From Priestia iocasae (GTDB taxonomy: Bacteria; Bacillota; Bacilli; Bacillales; Bacillaceae_H): 64,000 bases of DNA. The translations under genes and the position numbers were made by a program. Shown here piece by piece: positions 22,325 to 32,885 of this stretch. The first letter of the stretch is position 1, and every line of letters begins with the position of its first letter. The notes below the pieces were generated by a model. It saw only the letters and a list, made by a program, of their open reading frames with translations, searched no databases and was not told the DNA's origin. The stretch is taken from assembly GCF_016909075.1 (NCBI RefSeq), contig NZ_JAFBFC010000001.1, positions 868,001-932,000 on the forward strand, written 5' to 3'.

Positions 22325-22801
22325 TTATGCTCGCTTAAATCCTTCTTCTTCTAAATACTGCTCTGCTTCTTCGTATGTTTCAAACGCTGCTTCTAAGTTT
22401 AGGCCATCGTAAATGTTCCATAAGTCATCTTCATCAATTAGTAAGAGAACAGCGTTATTAGGACCAATCCAGCGTTCTTCTTCTCCATCCCCAACAATCG
22501 CCATTTCAAGGTGTACATCTGATTTAGGTGACAATGATTGAATGGCTTCGTGAATAATGGTTTTTAATTCTTTTTCTGAGAAATCACGAATGTTTACAAA
22601 ACCTTTATCATTTGTTTCATAGTTTGTTAAGTTCCCGCCATATACAAATCCATTTCCATTAGGGTGTAAGTGATACACGACCGTCTTTTTTTCAAACACA
22701 CTTTCATCATAATGAAAATTAACACGACCTAGTGATACGTTGTTACGTGTTAGTTGTGGGAACGATTCAATAATACCTATTTTTTCTTCAAAAGTTAACA
22801 T
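22325..22801 (-). CDS. Conserved protein of unknown function
   Basis: A soluble acidic protein of 158 residues with no signal peptide or membrane segment. The C-terminus (EAAFETYEEAEQYLEEEGFKRA) is strongly helical. I recall similar proteins in Bacillus genomes but no assigned function. GCGAGGA precedes ATG 22801. It has its own terminator. Confidence 0.6.
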   Translation of the reverse strand: MLTFEEKIGIIESFPQLTRNNVSLGRVNFHYDESVFEKKTVVYHLHPNGNGFVYGGNLTNYETNDKGFVNIRDFSEKELKTIIHEAIQSLSPKSDVHLEMAIVGDGEEERWIGPNNAVLLLIDEDDLWNIYDGLNLEAAFETYEEAEQYLEEEGFKRA

Positions 22802-22993
22802 GAATAAATCCTCGCTTTAGTTATAATTTACGATATGCTTAAGTTTTATCTTCTACTATTTAAAAAAGAAAGAGTATCGCATGTGTATATATTCGTGCTT
22901 GTTGATTATACCATATGCTGTACAAGAAAAAAGAACGTCACCCGATCATCACCTAGAAAAGTTAAAGTACAAGCAATGTTACCATGTCGTCCT

Positions 22994-23896
22994 TTAACGA
23001 TATTGCTCCAATAATGAAAAGAATTCTGTTGCAAACTGGAAAAATACTTTTTCAGACGGAGCTAGATCACGGTTTGTTGGAATGATAATGCCGACTGTGC
23101 GACGAACGATTGGAGTTTCAATGGCTACTTTTTTTGTGAAGCGTGGCGTTGTTTCATGGAATGTACTTTCGGGTAGAAGAGTTACACCAATGCCAGCAGA
23201 AACCAATCCTTTAATCGCATCTAAGTCTTCCCCCTCAGATGAAACATTCGGCTGAAACCCAGCTTGTTTGCATGCATCAATGGCAATTTGTTCAAGAATA
23301 AACCCTTTCGGAAACAAGACAAATTGATCTTTTCGTAAATCACGCAATCGAATGCTTTGACGCTCTGCAAGAGGGTGGTTAATCGGGAGTAGGGCTGAGA
23401 TGTTTTCTGTAAATAAAATGTGACCTTCAATGTCAGGATCGTCTGTTGGAACAGGGCCAAGAAACGCTAAATCAATTTCTCTTTTTTTGACTGCATCGAT
23501 TAAAAAGCTATAAGAGCCTTGTCGTAAGTGAAAAGCTACGTTCGGATGTTTTTGTTTAAATGCCGAAAGAACAGTAGGAAGAAGATGGCTCGCAAGACTT
23601 GTTGGAAATCCAATTTTAATCGTTCCACGCTCCGGATCTAAATATTCGTCGATTTGCTTTTTTGCGTGTTCAATTGCTTTCATGGCGACTTCCGCTTCCG
23701 ACAAAAAAATTTTTCCGATGGAGGTGAGCTTTACATTCCGTCCTTCACGCTCGAACAATTCAACGCCGAGCTCACTTTCTAAATTGCTGATTTGTCGACT
23801 AATTGCAGACTGTGCAACATGTAAATGAGCAGCTGCTTCAGAAAAATGTTCTTTTTTAGCAACTTCGATAAAGTACCTTAATTGGCGTAATTCCAT
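22994..23896 (-). CDS. gltC: LysR-type activator of gltAB
   Basis: DNA-binding regulator that activates gltAB when 2-oxoglutarate is high and is blocked by glutamate. Exactly 300 residues, as in B. subtilis GltC. The N-terminal winged helix (MELRQLRYFIEVAKKEHFSEAA, then SAISRQISNLE) and the C-terminal effector domain are intact. ATG 23896 is seven bases after AGGAGG; an upstream ATG lacks a ribosome site. It is divergent from gltA across about 150 bases that hold a LysR-type dyad, the classical arrangement. Confidence 0.9.
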   Translation of the reverse strand: MELRQLRYFIEVAKKEHFSEAAAHLHVAQSAISRQISNLESELGVELFEREGRNVKLTSIGKIFLSEAEVAMKAIEHAKKQIDEYLDPERGTIKIGFPTSLASHLLPTVLSAFKQKHPNVAFHLRQGSYSFLIDAVKKREIDLAFLGPVPTDDPDIEGHILFTENISALLPINHPLAERQSIRLRDLRKDQFVLFPKGFILEQIAIDACKQAGFQPNVSSEGEDLDAIKGLVSAGIGVTLLPESTFHETTPRFTKKVAIETPIVRRTVGIIIPTNRDLAPSEKVFFQFATEFFSLLEQYR

Positions 23897-23913
23897 AGGT
23901 TCCTCCTGCATTC

Positions 23914-23928
23914 ATCTCAAAATGAGAT
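23914..23928. promoter_or_regulatory. GltC binding dyad
   Basis: ATCTCAAAATGAGAT is a 15-base inverted repeat of the LysR type in the gltC-gltA spacer, next to the gltC start, where GltC would repress itself and help activate gltA. Confidence 0.65.
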
Positions 23929-24044
23929 TGGTTTGATCTTAATTATATATTGTTTATATAATTCTGAAAACCTACAATAATTAATAAGTGATCTGAACTT
24001 GATAAATAGACAGAGGATAAAATTAATGAAACGGGGGAGAAAAG

Positions 24045-27000
24045 ATGACATACAATCAATTACCGAAAGCGCAAGGTCTCTACCGTCCTGAATTTGAACA
24101 TGATGCATGCGGAATCGGTTTATACGCGCATTTAAAGGGAGTTCCTACACACGATATTGTAAAAAAGGGACTTGGCATGCTTTGTCAATTAGACCATCGC
24201 GGTGGACAAGGAAGTGATCCATTAACAGGTGATGGAGCAGGACTTATGGTACAGATTCCTGATGCTTTTTTTCGTAAAGAGTGTGACAACTTAGATTTGC
24301 CAACTAAAGGTGAATATGGAGTTGGAATGATCTTTTTCTCAAAAGAGGATCAAAATCGCCAAAATATTGAATATAAAATAAACGAATATATAGAACAAGA
24401 AGGTCAAGTTGTCTTGGGATGGAGAACTGTACCTACAAATGTCGGAAAAATCGGAACAGTTGCACAAAAGAGTGCGCCAATTGTGCGTCAAGTGTTTATC
24501 GGAAAAGGAAAACAAGCAGCAGATGATTTAGCATTTGAGCGTAAATTGTATGTCATTCGTAAGCAAGCTGAAAACTGGGGCAAAAAGGAAGAGAAATCAT
24601 TCTATTTTGCAAGTCTTTCTAGTCAAACAATTGTTTATAAGGGATTGTTAACTCCTGAGCAAGTAGATGCATTTTATTCTGATTTACAAGACGAGTCTTT
24701 TGTTTCAGCATTTGCTTTAGTACACTCCCGCTTTAGTACAAATACATTCCCAAGTTGGGAGCGAGCGCATCCGAATCGCTATCTCATTCATAATGGTGAA
24801 ATTAACACGCTACGCGGAAACATTAATTGGATGAAAGCGCGTGAACAACAGTTTGTGTCAGACGCATTTGGAGAAGATTTAGATAAATTACTTCCTATTT
24901 TAGACACAGATGGAAGTGATTCCTCCGTTCTTGATAATGCATTTGAATTTTTCGTACTAGCAGGACGTAAGCCAGCTCATACCGCGATGATGCTTATTCC
25001 AGAACCATGGACAGAAAATGAACACATGGCAAAAGAAAAGAAAGCATTTTATGAATATCATAGCTGTCTAATGGAGCCTTGGGATGGACCAACTGCTATT
25101 TCATTTACGAATGGAAAGCAAATCGGTGCGATTTTAGATCGAAATGGTCTTCGTCCTGCTCGTTATTATGTGACAAAAGACGATTACATCATTTTCTCTT
25201 CAGAAGTAGGTGTTATTGATGTCGAAGCTGAAGATGTTTTATACAAAGATCGTCTAAGTCCAGGTAAAATGCTTCTCATTGACTTAGAAGAAGGTCGAAT
25301 CATTTCTGATGATGAAATTAAGTCGGAAATGGCAGCTGAGTATCCTTATGCTCAGTGGTTAGAAAACCAAATCGCGACATTAGAAGATAGCCAAGAGAAA
25401 GTTCCACAATCATTTAACGATTTACGTAGCCGTCAAAAGGCATTTGGCTATACGTATGAAGATATTCATAAATATTTACTTCCGGTTGTAACTGAAGGAA
25501 AAGATCCGCTTGGTTCAATGGGGAATGATACACCACTTGCCGTTTTATCAGATCGCCCACAGTCGTTATTTAATTACTTTAAGCAATTATTTGCACAAGT
25601 AACGAACCCACCGATTGATGCGATTCGTGAGCAAATTGTGACCTCAACGCTGTCATTTTTAGGAGCTGAAGGTGATCTTCTTCATCCGAACGAATCAAGC
25701 TGTCGTCGTATTAAATTAGACACACCTGTTTTAACTAATGAACAGCTTACACACCTACGAAATAATCGTTTTGCCGAGTTTCAAACTCGAACGATTCCAA
25801 CTTTGTTTAAGGAAGATTTAGAAGGTGCTATCCAGGAAGTGTGTGTAAAAGCTGATGAAGCAATTAAAGAGGGTGTAAGTCTTCTTATTTTATCAGACCG
25901 TAATATGACTGCTAACGAAACAGCGATTCCAACATTATTAGCTGTTAGTGCATTACATCAGCATCTTATCCGTCAAGGAACACGTACGAAAGCAAGCATC
26001 ATTGTAGAAGCTGGTGAAGTAAGAGAAGTTCATCATTTCGCAGCGCTAATTGGCTACGGTGCTAATGCAATTAATCCTTATTTAGCATTCGCGACGTATC
26101 ATGATGAAATTCAAGCCGGGGCTTTAGCAGTGAGTTATGAAGAAGCGGTGCAAAAGTATGTAAAAGGTGTGACTGAGGGTGTTGTCAAAGTCATGTCGAA
26201 AATGGGAATTTCCACTGTACAAAGTTACCGAGGTGCTCAAATTTATGAAGCGGTTGGAATTAGCCAAGAAGTGATTGAGCGCTATTTTACAGGTACGGCT
26301 TCACAGCTAGGCGGTATCGAGTTAGATGTTATTGCAAAAGAAGCAACCGTTCGACACGAAGAAGGGTATAAAGAAACACACGAACAGTCATTAGAGTCTG
26401 GTAGTGACTTCCAATGGAGAAAAACAGGTGAGCATCATGCGTTTAATCCTAAAACCATTCATACGCTTCAATGGGCGTGTCGTAAGAACGACTATAACTT
26501 ATTTAAAACGTACTCTGATATGGCAAACGAAGAGCGAATGGGCTTTTTACGTAACTTATTCGCATTCGATGAAGAGCGTCCAGCGTTGTCTCTTGATGAA
26601 GTAGAGTCTGTCGATTCCATTGTGAAACGCTTTAAAACAGGGGCGATGTCATTTGGTTCATTAAGTCAAGAAGCGCATGAATCATTAGCTATTGCAATGA
26701 ACCGTTTAGGGGCGAAAAGCAACAGTGGTGAAGGTGGAGAGGATCCAAGTCGCTACAAACTTGATAAAAATGGTGATTTACGTCGCAGTGCCATTAAACA
26801 AATTGCGTCTGGTCGTTTCGGTGTGAAAAGCCATTATTTAGTAAACGCAGATGAGCTTCAAATTAAGATGGCGCAAGGAGCAAAGCCAGGTGAAGGTGGT
26901 CAGCTTCCTGGAAACAAAGTCTATCCATGGGTAGCCGATGTTCGTGGATCTACACCAGGGGTTGGGCTCATTTCACCACCTCCGCATCATGACATTTATT

Positions 27001-28595
27001 CAATTGAAGATTTAGCACAGTTAATTCACGATTTAAAAAATGCAAACCGTGATGCACGCATTAGTGTTAAGCTTGTAGCAAAATCAGGGGTTGGTACCAT
27101 CGCAGCAGGTGTGGCGAAAGGGGCAGCCGATGTTATTGTTATTAGTGGATATGACGGAGGAACAGGTGCTTCGCCAAAAACGAGTATTAAGCATACAGGC
27201 TTACCGTGGGAGCTTGGTTTAGCAGAAGCTCATCAAACATTAATGCTAAACGGCTTACGTGAAAAAGTGGTATTAGAAACAGACGGGAAGTTAATGACGG
27301 GTCGCGACGTTGTAATGGCAGCTCTTTTAGGGGCTGAGGAGTTTGGATTTGCAACAGCTCCATTAATCGTGCTTGGCTGTGTCATGATGCGTGCTTGTCA
27401 CTTAGACACATGTCCGGTTGGGGTAGCAACACAAAATCCAGAGCTTCGTGCGAAATTTATGGGCGATCCAGACCACATTGTGAATTACATGCGATTTGTG
27501 GCAGAAGAAGTACGTGAATTAATGGCTCAACTAGGCTTTAAAACAGTGGATGAGATGGTTGGACGTACAGATGTATTGAAGGTGAGTGAACGTGCAAAAG
27601 CACATTGGAAAGCAAGTCACCTTGACTTAACAAACTTACTGTATCAACCAAAAGGAGCTCGTACATTCCGTACACCACAAAATCATAAAATTGACGAATC
27701 ACTTGATATGCAAAAGCTATTACCGGCTGTTCGTCCAGCTTTAGAAAAACAGCATCAAGTGGATATTGAATCTCCGATTACAAATATCAATCGTGTAGTT
27801 GGAACGATTGTTGGTAGCGAAGTATCGAAGCGTTACGGAGAGAAAGGATTACCAGAAGATACAATTACACTTCGCTTTACAGGATCAGCAGGTCAAAGCT
27901 TTGGTGCATTTGTACCAAGCGGCATGTCGATGTATTTAACAGGAGATGCAAATGACTATGTTGGAAAAGGCTTGTCAGGCGGGAAGATTGTGGTCTCTTC
28001 ACCGAAAGAAGTAACACTTGTCGCAGCTGAAAATGTCATCATCGGAAATGTTGCGTTTTATGGAGCAACAAGCGGTGAAGCGTACATTAATGGTCGCGCT
28101 GGCGAACGCTTCTGTGTTCGTAACAGTGGGGTAAAAGCAGTTGTGGAAGGCATTGGTGATCATGGCTGTGAATACATGACAGGTGGCCGAGTCGTGATTT
28201 TAGGTGAAGTAGGTAAAAACTTTGGAGCTGGTATGTCAGGTGGTATCGCATACGTATTACCAGAAGATATCACATCATTTAAAAAGCAATGTAATCAAGA
28301 GATGATTGATTTCGAATCTCTTTTAAATAAAGAAGAAATCGCGGAAGTAAAAGCGTTAATCGAAAAACATTATGCATATACAGAAAGTCCAAAAGCTGCG
28401 TATATTCTAGCAAACTGGGACGTATTCGTTTCAAAATTTGTAAAAGTTATTCCGAAAGATTACAAGCGAATGATGACGCTTATTGAGGATAATGAAGCGA
28501 GTGGATTACCGAAAGAAGAAGCGGTTATGAACGCGTTTCAACAAAATGCAAGTCAAGAGAAAAAGGTTATCGCAAAGAAGTTAGAGGTTGTATAA
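24045..28595 (+). CDS. gltA: Glutamate synthase large subunit
   Basis: Glutamine plus 2-oxoglutarate to two glutamates, with electrons from NADPH delivered by GltB. The protein has 1516 residues. A short propeptide precedes the amidotransferase nucleophile Cys22 in FEHDACGIG. The central FMN domain and 3Fe-4S cysteines (CVMMRACHLDTCPVG near residue 1115) are present. The C-terminal beta-helix GXGXG-type repeats (SGGKIVVSSP, MTGGRVVILGEVG) are intact. Ribosome site GGGGGAG before ATG 24045. Forms an operon with gltB 21 bases downstream. Confidence 0.96.
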   Translation: MTYNQLPKAQGLYRPEFEHDACGIGLYAHLKGVPTHDIVKKGLGMLCQLDHRGGQGSDPLTGDGAGLMVQIPDAFFRKECDNLDLPTKGEYGVGMIFFSKEDQNRQNIEYKINEYIEQEGQVVLGWRTVPTNVGKIGTVAQKSAPIVRQVFIGKGKQAADDLAFERKLYVIRKQAENWGKKEEKSFYFASLSSQTIVYKGLLTPEQVDAFYSDLQDESFVSAFALVHSRFSTNTFPSWERAHPNRYLIHNGEINTLRGNINWMKAREQQFVSDAFGEDLDKLLPILDTDGSDSSVLDNAFEFFVLAGRKPAHTAMMLIPEPWTENEHMAKEKKAFYEYHSCLMEPWDGPTAISFTNGKQIGAILDRNGLRPARYYVTKDDYIIFSSEVGVIDVEAEDVLYKDRLSPGKMLLIDLEEGRIISDDEIKSEMAAEYPYAQWLENQIATLEDSQEKVPQSFNDLRSRQKAFGYTYEDIHKYLLPVVTEGKDPLGSMGNDTPLAVLSDRPQSLFNYFKQLFAQVTNPPIDAIREQIVTSTLSFLGAEGDLLHPNESSCRRIKLDTPVLTNEQLTHLRNNRFAEFQTRTIPTLFKEDLEGAIQEVCVKADEAIKEGVSLLILSDRNMTANETAIPTLLAVSALHQHLIRQGTRTKASIIVEAGEVREVHHFAALIGYGANAINPYLAFATYHDEIQAGALAVSYEEAVQKYVKGVTEGVVKVMSKMGISTVQSYRGAQIYEAVGISQEVIERYFTGTASQLGGIELDVIAKEATVRHEEGYKETHEQSLESGSDFQWRKTGEHHAFNPKTIHTLQWACRKNDYNLFKTYSDMANEERMGFLRNLFAFDEERPALSLDEVESVDSIVKRFKTGAMSFGSLSQEAHESLAIAMNRLGAKSNSGEGGEDPSRYKLDKNGDLRRSAIKQIASGRFGVKSHYLVNADELQIKMAQGAKPGEGGQLPGNKVYPWVADVRGSTPGVGLISPPPHHDIYSIEDLAQLIHDLKNANRDARISVKLVAKSGVGTIAAGVAKGAADVIVISGYDGGTGASPKTSIKHTGLPWELGLAEAHQTLMLNGLREKVVLETDGKLMTGRDVVMAALLGAEEFGFATAPLIVLGCVMMRACHLDTCPVGVATQNPELRAKFMGDPDHIVNYMRFVAEEVRELMAQLGFKTVDEMVGRTDVLKVSERAKAHWKASHLDLTNLLYQPKGARTFRTPQNHKIDESLDMQKLLPAVRPALEKQHQVDIESPITNINRVVGTIVGSEVSKRYGEKGLPEDTITLRFTGSAGQSFGAFVPSGMSMYLTGDANDYVGKGLSGGKIVVSSPKEVTLVAAENVIIGNVAFYGATSGEAYINGRAGERFCVRNSGVKAVVEGIGDHGCEYMTGGRVVILGEVGKNFGAGMSGGIAYVLPEDITSFKKQCNQEMIDFESLLNKEEIAEVKALIEKHYAYTESPKAAYILANWDVFVSKFVKVIPKDYKRMMTLIEDNEASGLPKEEAVMNAFQQNASQEKKVIAKKLEVV

Positions 28596-28616
28596 GAACG
28601 GAAGGGAGAGAGAGTA

Positions 28617-30098
28617 ATGGGAAAAGCAACAGGATTTATGGAATATACACGTGAAAAGGCGACAGAGAGAAATGCTAGCACGCGTATTAACGACTGGAAC
28701 GAATATTCAGCTCCTTTCTCTGATGAATCATTAAGCAGACAAGGTGCCCGCTGTATGGACTGCGGGACTCCTTTCTGTCACATGGGAATGGAATTAAACA
28801 ATGTTACAACAGGATGTCCAATTAACAATTTAATTCCTGAGTGGAATGACTTAGTGTATCGTGGTAGGTGGAAAGAAGCATTAGAGCGTTTAATGAAAAC
28901 AAATAACTTTCCAGAGTTTACAGGACGTGTTTGTCCAGCTCCATGTGAAGGTTCCTGTACATTGGCCATTACAGATCCGGCTGTCGCGATTAAAAATATT
29001 GAGCGTACAATTATCGACAAAGGATTTGAAAATGGCTGGATTACACCAAGAATTCCGACAAAGCGCACTGGTAAAAAGATTGCAATTGTTGGTTCAGGAC
29101 CTGCGGGATTAGCAGCGGCTGATCAGTTAAATCAAGCTGGACACTCTGTGACCGTGTATGAGCGTGCTGATCGTCCTGGTGGACTGTTAACGTATGGGAT
29201 TCCAAATATGAAGTTAGAAAAAGAAGTCGTTGAACGACGTGTACGCTTGCTTACACAAGAAGGCATCGATTTTGTAACGAATACAGAGGTTGGAAAAGAT
29301 ATTTCTTCCGAAGAGATAAACGAGCAATATGATTCTGTTATTCTTTGTATTGGTGCACAAAAGCAGCGCGATTTAGTTATCGAAGGACGAGAAGCAAAAG
29401 GAATTCATTTAGCGATGGATTACTTAACAGAAACAACAAAGAGTCTATTAGACTCAAACTTTGAGGATGGTCAATTTATTGATGCAGAAGGTAAAGATGT
29501 TATTGTCATTGGAGGCGGTGACACGGGTGCAGACTGTGTCGCAACCGCTTTACGTCAAAAATGTCGTACCGTTGTTCAGTTCGGTAAACACCCTCAGCTT
29601 CCAATGGCACGTACAGAAGACAACATGTGGCCAGCTTATCCGGATGTGTATTCACTTGATTATGCATACGAGGAAGCACAAAAGCAATATGGCCGTGACC
29701 CACGTCAATATTTAATTCAAACGAAAAAAATAGTAGCGGACGATAATGGTAATTTAAAAGAGTTGCATACGATTCAAATGGAAAAAGTAAAAGGGGAAGA
29801 TGGCCGATTTGTGTTCAACGAAATACCAGGTACAGAAAAAGTGTGGCCTGCACAGCTTGTATTCGTTGCAATCGGATTTGAAGGGGCTGAGCAACCGCTC
29901 CTTAAGCAATTTGGTATTGAAACGACGAATCAAAAAGTAAAAGCGGCTTACGGAGAGTACACAACAAATGTAGAAGGGGTATTCGCAGCCGGAGATGCAA
30001 GAAGAGGTCAAAGTCTCATTGTGTGGGCCATTCACGAAGGTCGTGAAGTAGCTCGTCAAGTTGACACGTATTTAATGGGAAGTACGGTGTTAACGTAA
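28617..30098 (+). CDS. gltB: Glutamate synthase small subunit
   Basis: FAD- and iron-sulfur-containing subunit that passes NADPH electrons to GltA. The 493 residues contain two N-terminal cysteine clusters (CMDCGTPFCHMG, and CPAPCEGSC near 108), an FAD-binding GSGPAGLAAADQL motif (about 154-166) and the NADPH-binding VIGGGDTGADCVATA motif (about 299-313). The symbol follows Bacillus use, where gltB is the small subunit. It ends at a strong terminator. Confidence 0.95.
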   Translation: MGKATGFMEYTREKATERNASTRINDWNEYSAPFSDESLSRQGARCMDCGTPFCHMGMELNNVTTGCPINNLIPEWNDLVYRGRWKEALERLMKTNNFPEFTGRVCPAPCEGSCTLAITDPAVAIKNIERTIIDKGFENGWITPRIPTKRTGKKIAIVGSGPAGLAAADQLNQAGHSVTVYERADRPGGLLTYGIPNMKLEKEVVERRVRLLTQEGIDFVTNTEVGKDISSEEINEQYDSVILCIGAQKQRDLVIEGREAKGIHLAMDYLTETTKSLLDSNFEDGQFIDAEGKDVIVIGGGDTGADCVATALRQKCRTVVQFGKHPQLPMARTEDNMWPAYPDVYSLDYAYEEAQKQYGRDPRQYLIQTKKIVADDNGNLKELHTIQMEKVKGEDGRFVFNEIPGTEKVWPAQLVFVAIGFEGAEQPLLKQFGIETTNQKVKAAYGEYTTNVEGVFAAGDARRGQSLIVWAIHEGREVARQVDTYLMGSTVLT

Positions 30099-30147
30099 AC
30101 ATAGGATGGGAATGTTGTATGAACAAAGGGGTTTTAATAAATAAGAC

Positions 30148-30189
30148 AAAGAGCGCGAACCGTTCGTCAAAGGTTCGCGCTCTTTTTTT
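30148..30189 (+). terminator. Terminator of gltAB
   Basis: AAAGAGCGCGAACC pairs perfectly with GGTTCGCGCTCTTT followed by further Ts. Confidence 0.92.
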
Positions 30190-30196
30190 GAATGAT

Positions 30197-31324
30197 TCAC
30201 CTACTAGTTTCTTTGACAGGCAGCCCTTTGTGTATGGATGGCTTTTGCTTTAACCCAAACAGAAAACGCATCACATTAAAAGGACGGATGAGTACGTGAT
30301 AGAGTAATAGAACAAGACTAAAGCACGTTGCGAAGAGAAAGGTTAATTTCCATTCCACTGACCAAGATAAATCTTTTATAAAAAAACCAATGATGACGAT
30401 AACGGGCTGATGAAGAATATAAACCGGCATCGCTGCTTCACTCGTATAAGCAAGTGTATGGTTTGAACGTCTCAAATAGCGATGACCTAGATAAAAAATT
30501 GTTATAAGAGAGCTCCAGCAGCTAAGTCCACGAATACTTTTAAATAAATAGAAAGCCGTTGTTCCGACTTCTGGTATATTGATGATAAACCAACTTGTAT
30601 AAATGATGGATGTTGAAACACCGATAAGCAAGTGAATCCAAAACGTTTTTTGAATCATTGTTTGAAAGACATTGCCATGAAAAAAGTAATAGCCATATAT
30701 GAAAATAACGACATAGAAAAAAATGTCCCAGCTACCTAAGTCTACGATATTGATAGTTGACAACAAAACGAGTGGAATCGGTAGGAAATAGTAATAAACC
30801 GGTTTAATTGTAAGGTGTTGTATGAATCGAAAAAGCGGCAGGGTAAGGATTGAAAATACTAATAAAACAAGCAAATACCATAAATGTAGACCAACAAATG
30901 CAAAATTTCCACTACCTCCAATGCCAAGGTATAACCCATCTACATAATGAGGAATAAAATCTAAAAATGAGCCGTTAAATTGTTCGTATGAAATCCTCTC
31001 AATATAGACTTGAGGTGGAGATAAAATCCAAATGCCTAAAAGTAAAGGAATTCCAAGCCGAGTCAATCGTTCTGTTATGTAATTTCTAACTGTTTTTCTC
31101 TCGAGTGCATACCGCACACTAATGCCTGAAATGGCAAAGAATATAGGCATAAGCCATGTACTTAGAAGGAGAGAAAGTGAAAAAACCCATCCTGAATTTA
31201 ACTCGTTGTTCTTAACGTGCCACGGAAAAGCGTTTGCAAACATTGTACAATGAAAAACAAAAACAGCAACTGTTGCAGCGACGCGTATCCAATCTAAATC
31301 ATACTGTCTGTTCAATCTTCTCAT
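30197..31324 (-). CDS. Acyltransferase-3 family membrane protein
   Basis: An integral membrane O-acyltransferase of 375 residues with about ten membrane segments. The family signature is seen at the N-terminus: DLDWIRVAATVAVFVFHC, with the catalytic-site His, followed by WLMPIFFAISG and RLTRLGIPLL. There is no SGNH domain, so it is not a complete OatA-like peptidoglycan acetylase; such proteins modify surface glycans. Start either ATG 31324 or the TTG four codons later. It is convergent with gltB. Confidence 0.75.
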   Translation of the reverse strand: MRRLNRQYDLDWIRVAATVAVFVFHCTMFANAFPWHVKNNELNSGWVFSLSLLLSTWLMPIFFAISGISVRYALERKTVRNYITERLTRLGIPLLLGIWILSPPQVYIERISYEQFNGSFLDFIPHYVDGLYLGIGGSGNFAFVGLHLWYLLVLLVFSILTLPLFRFIQHLTIKPVYYYFLPIPLVLLSTINIVDLGSWDIFFYVVIFIYGYYFFHGNVFQTMIQKTFWIHLLIGVSTSIIYTSWFIINIPEVGTTAFYLFKSIRGLSCWSSLITIFYLGHRYLRRSNHTLAYTSEAAMPVYILHQPVIVIIGFFIKDLSWSVEWKLTFLFATCFSLVLLLYHVLIRPFNVMRFLFGLKQKPSIHKGLPVKETSR

Positions 31325-31503
31325 CTCTTCTTTCTATTCAACAATCTATTCATTTCCTTATTCTAGCTTATGTTATTCCTTTTCTGTTTTCAACTATAAA
31401 AAGAGATGGTTTAAAAGGTAAGATGTTCTATGTACGGATCCCTTGCACATTACCTTCTAACGATGTAATAGCAGGGACCGATGCACAGGGAGATATCTTT
31501 GGC

Positions 31504-31704
31504 TCAATTTCCATTTACAAATGGAAAGCCTTGATAAGGAGAGAATGCTTGATGAGGTGTATAGGATTTCATAAGGGCAGGATTTAGATAATACAAATGA
31601 TAGTGATTGGTGTGTAAGTTATGCCAAGGCCCTGTATTGTAAGGAGAAAAACCATAATATCCCCACGTTTGTGGATGAGGAAAACGATTAAATTGATTGA
31701 ACAT
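31504..31704 (-). CDS. Small Asn/Tyr/Pro/His-rich protein, possibly spore coat
   Basis: Sixty-six residues, very rich in aromatic, Pro, Asn and His residues (HPQTWGYYGFSPYNTGPW), without hydrophobic segments. This composition is common in spore coat or crust proteins. A GAAGGAAGG ribosome site precedes ATG 31704, which supports a real gene. A CATANNNTA element lies at 31743-31735 on the minus strand but lacks a matching sigma-K -35. Function is an inference from composition only. Confidence 0.5.
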   Translation of the reverse strand: MFNQFNRFPHPQTWGYYGFSPYNTGPWHNLHTNHYHLYYLNPALMKSYTPHQAFSPYQGFPFVNGN

Positions 31705-31908
31705 CTTTTATAACCTTCCTTCGTTAAACTGTTATAGATTATGCTACAGACGATGCAAAAGAGCTTTTATACGAAAAAAATAGGTGTTGTTTATAGTTCA
31801 TTGGTTTTGTTTTAGATAAGTTTTTTATTATTTTCGTAGTCTTAAAGGTTTAAATTTATGTAAAATTTTTCTATAATAAATATAGTTGTATAAAAGAGGT
31901 GGAAAGAT

Positions 31909-32838
31909 ATGAAAAAAATGGCCATTGCTGCTTTAACGGGAATGTTACTACTGTCTCCTTTAGGGCAATCACAAGATTCAGCAGAAGCAAAAGTAATGTG
32001 GGGAAGTACAGAATTAGTGAAAGGACAAGTTGGAAAGGTCACATTTTCATCAGATATCAAGCTATATAAGAAAAACAAAGATGGCTCATTTACTGTATCA
32101 ATTGGTAAGAAAGGTCAAGCATATCGTGTCTATGAAATGATTTATCAAAATGAAAAAACGCTTTATAACATAGGTGGAAACATCTTTGTTCCTCAAACGA
32201 ATATCGTAAAATTTGAAAAAGCACCAAGCGATAGAATTCAAGCTTTAGGCGTAAATTATACAATCAAAACATTGATGGAAGGGATTACATATCCTGAATT
32301 CTCGGGTCTTTTCAATAAGAAGCTAGAACGAAGTATTAATCATCATTTTCTTAATCTAGCAAATAAAGCAGAAACAGAGTATTGGGACCTAAAAGACATG
32401 GAAGCCGAAGATGAAGCAAGTGGTTGGTATTTAGGACCTTACGATTATTCAATGAAATCATCTGTTTCGTACAATCAAGATAACCGACTAAGCGTTTCCT
32501 CAACTTACTACATGTATAGTGGTGGTGCACATGGCCTTGGGGGTGTCGAGACCTACAATTACGATTTACTAAAAGCGAAAGAAATTCAGTTGGGTGACGT
32601 TATTACGAATAAAACTCAGCTTAATAAAGTGAATACATTCATTAAAAATACGATGATTGCTCGCAACAAAAAAGGTGCTCAATTTTGGGTAGAGGAATTT
32701 GAATCTGTCAATCTAAAGCAAGATCAGTTCTATTTTAAAGAAGATGGAATTATGATTATCTTCCAAGAATATGAATACGGCCCTTATTCAAATGGCATTA
32801 ATTTCTTTAAAGTTCCTTATTCGGTGTTTAAGCACTAA
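31909..32838 (+). CDS. Secreted protein with DUF3298-type C-terminal domain
   Basis: An exported protein of 309 residues. A signal peptide probably ends near residues 25-28 (SAEAKVMW). The N-terminal 100 residues look like an SH3-like beta fold. Residues about 120-305 match the DUF4163/DUF3298 pair found in RsiV and PdaC: SGGAHGLGGVETYNYD and FQEYEYGPYSNG. In RsiV this domain binds lysozyme; here the ligand is unknown. AAGAGGTGG lies before ATG 31909, with TATAAT near 31872-31877. Confidence 0.7.
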   Translation: MKKMAIAALTGMLLLSPLGQSQDSAEAKVMWGSTELVKGQVGKVTFSSDIKLYKKNKDGSFTVSIGKKGQAYRVYEMIYQNEKTLYNIGGNIFVPQTNIVKFEKAPSDRIQALGVNYTIKTLMEGITYPEFSGLFNKKLERSINHHFLNLANKAETEYWDLKDMEAEDEASGWYLGPYDYSMKSSVSYNQDNRLSVSSTYYMYSGGAHGLGGVETYNYDLLKAKEIQLGDVITNKTQLNKVNTFIKNTMIARNKKGAQFWVEEFESVNLKQDQFYFKEDGIMIIFQEYEYGPYSNGINFFKVPYSVFKH

Positions 32839-32885
32839 ACTAGTTCAATACGTATCTCTACAGCTAAGGAAGAGGAGGAAATCTC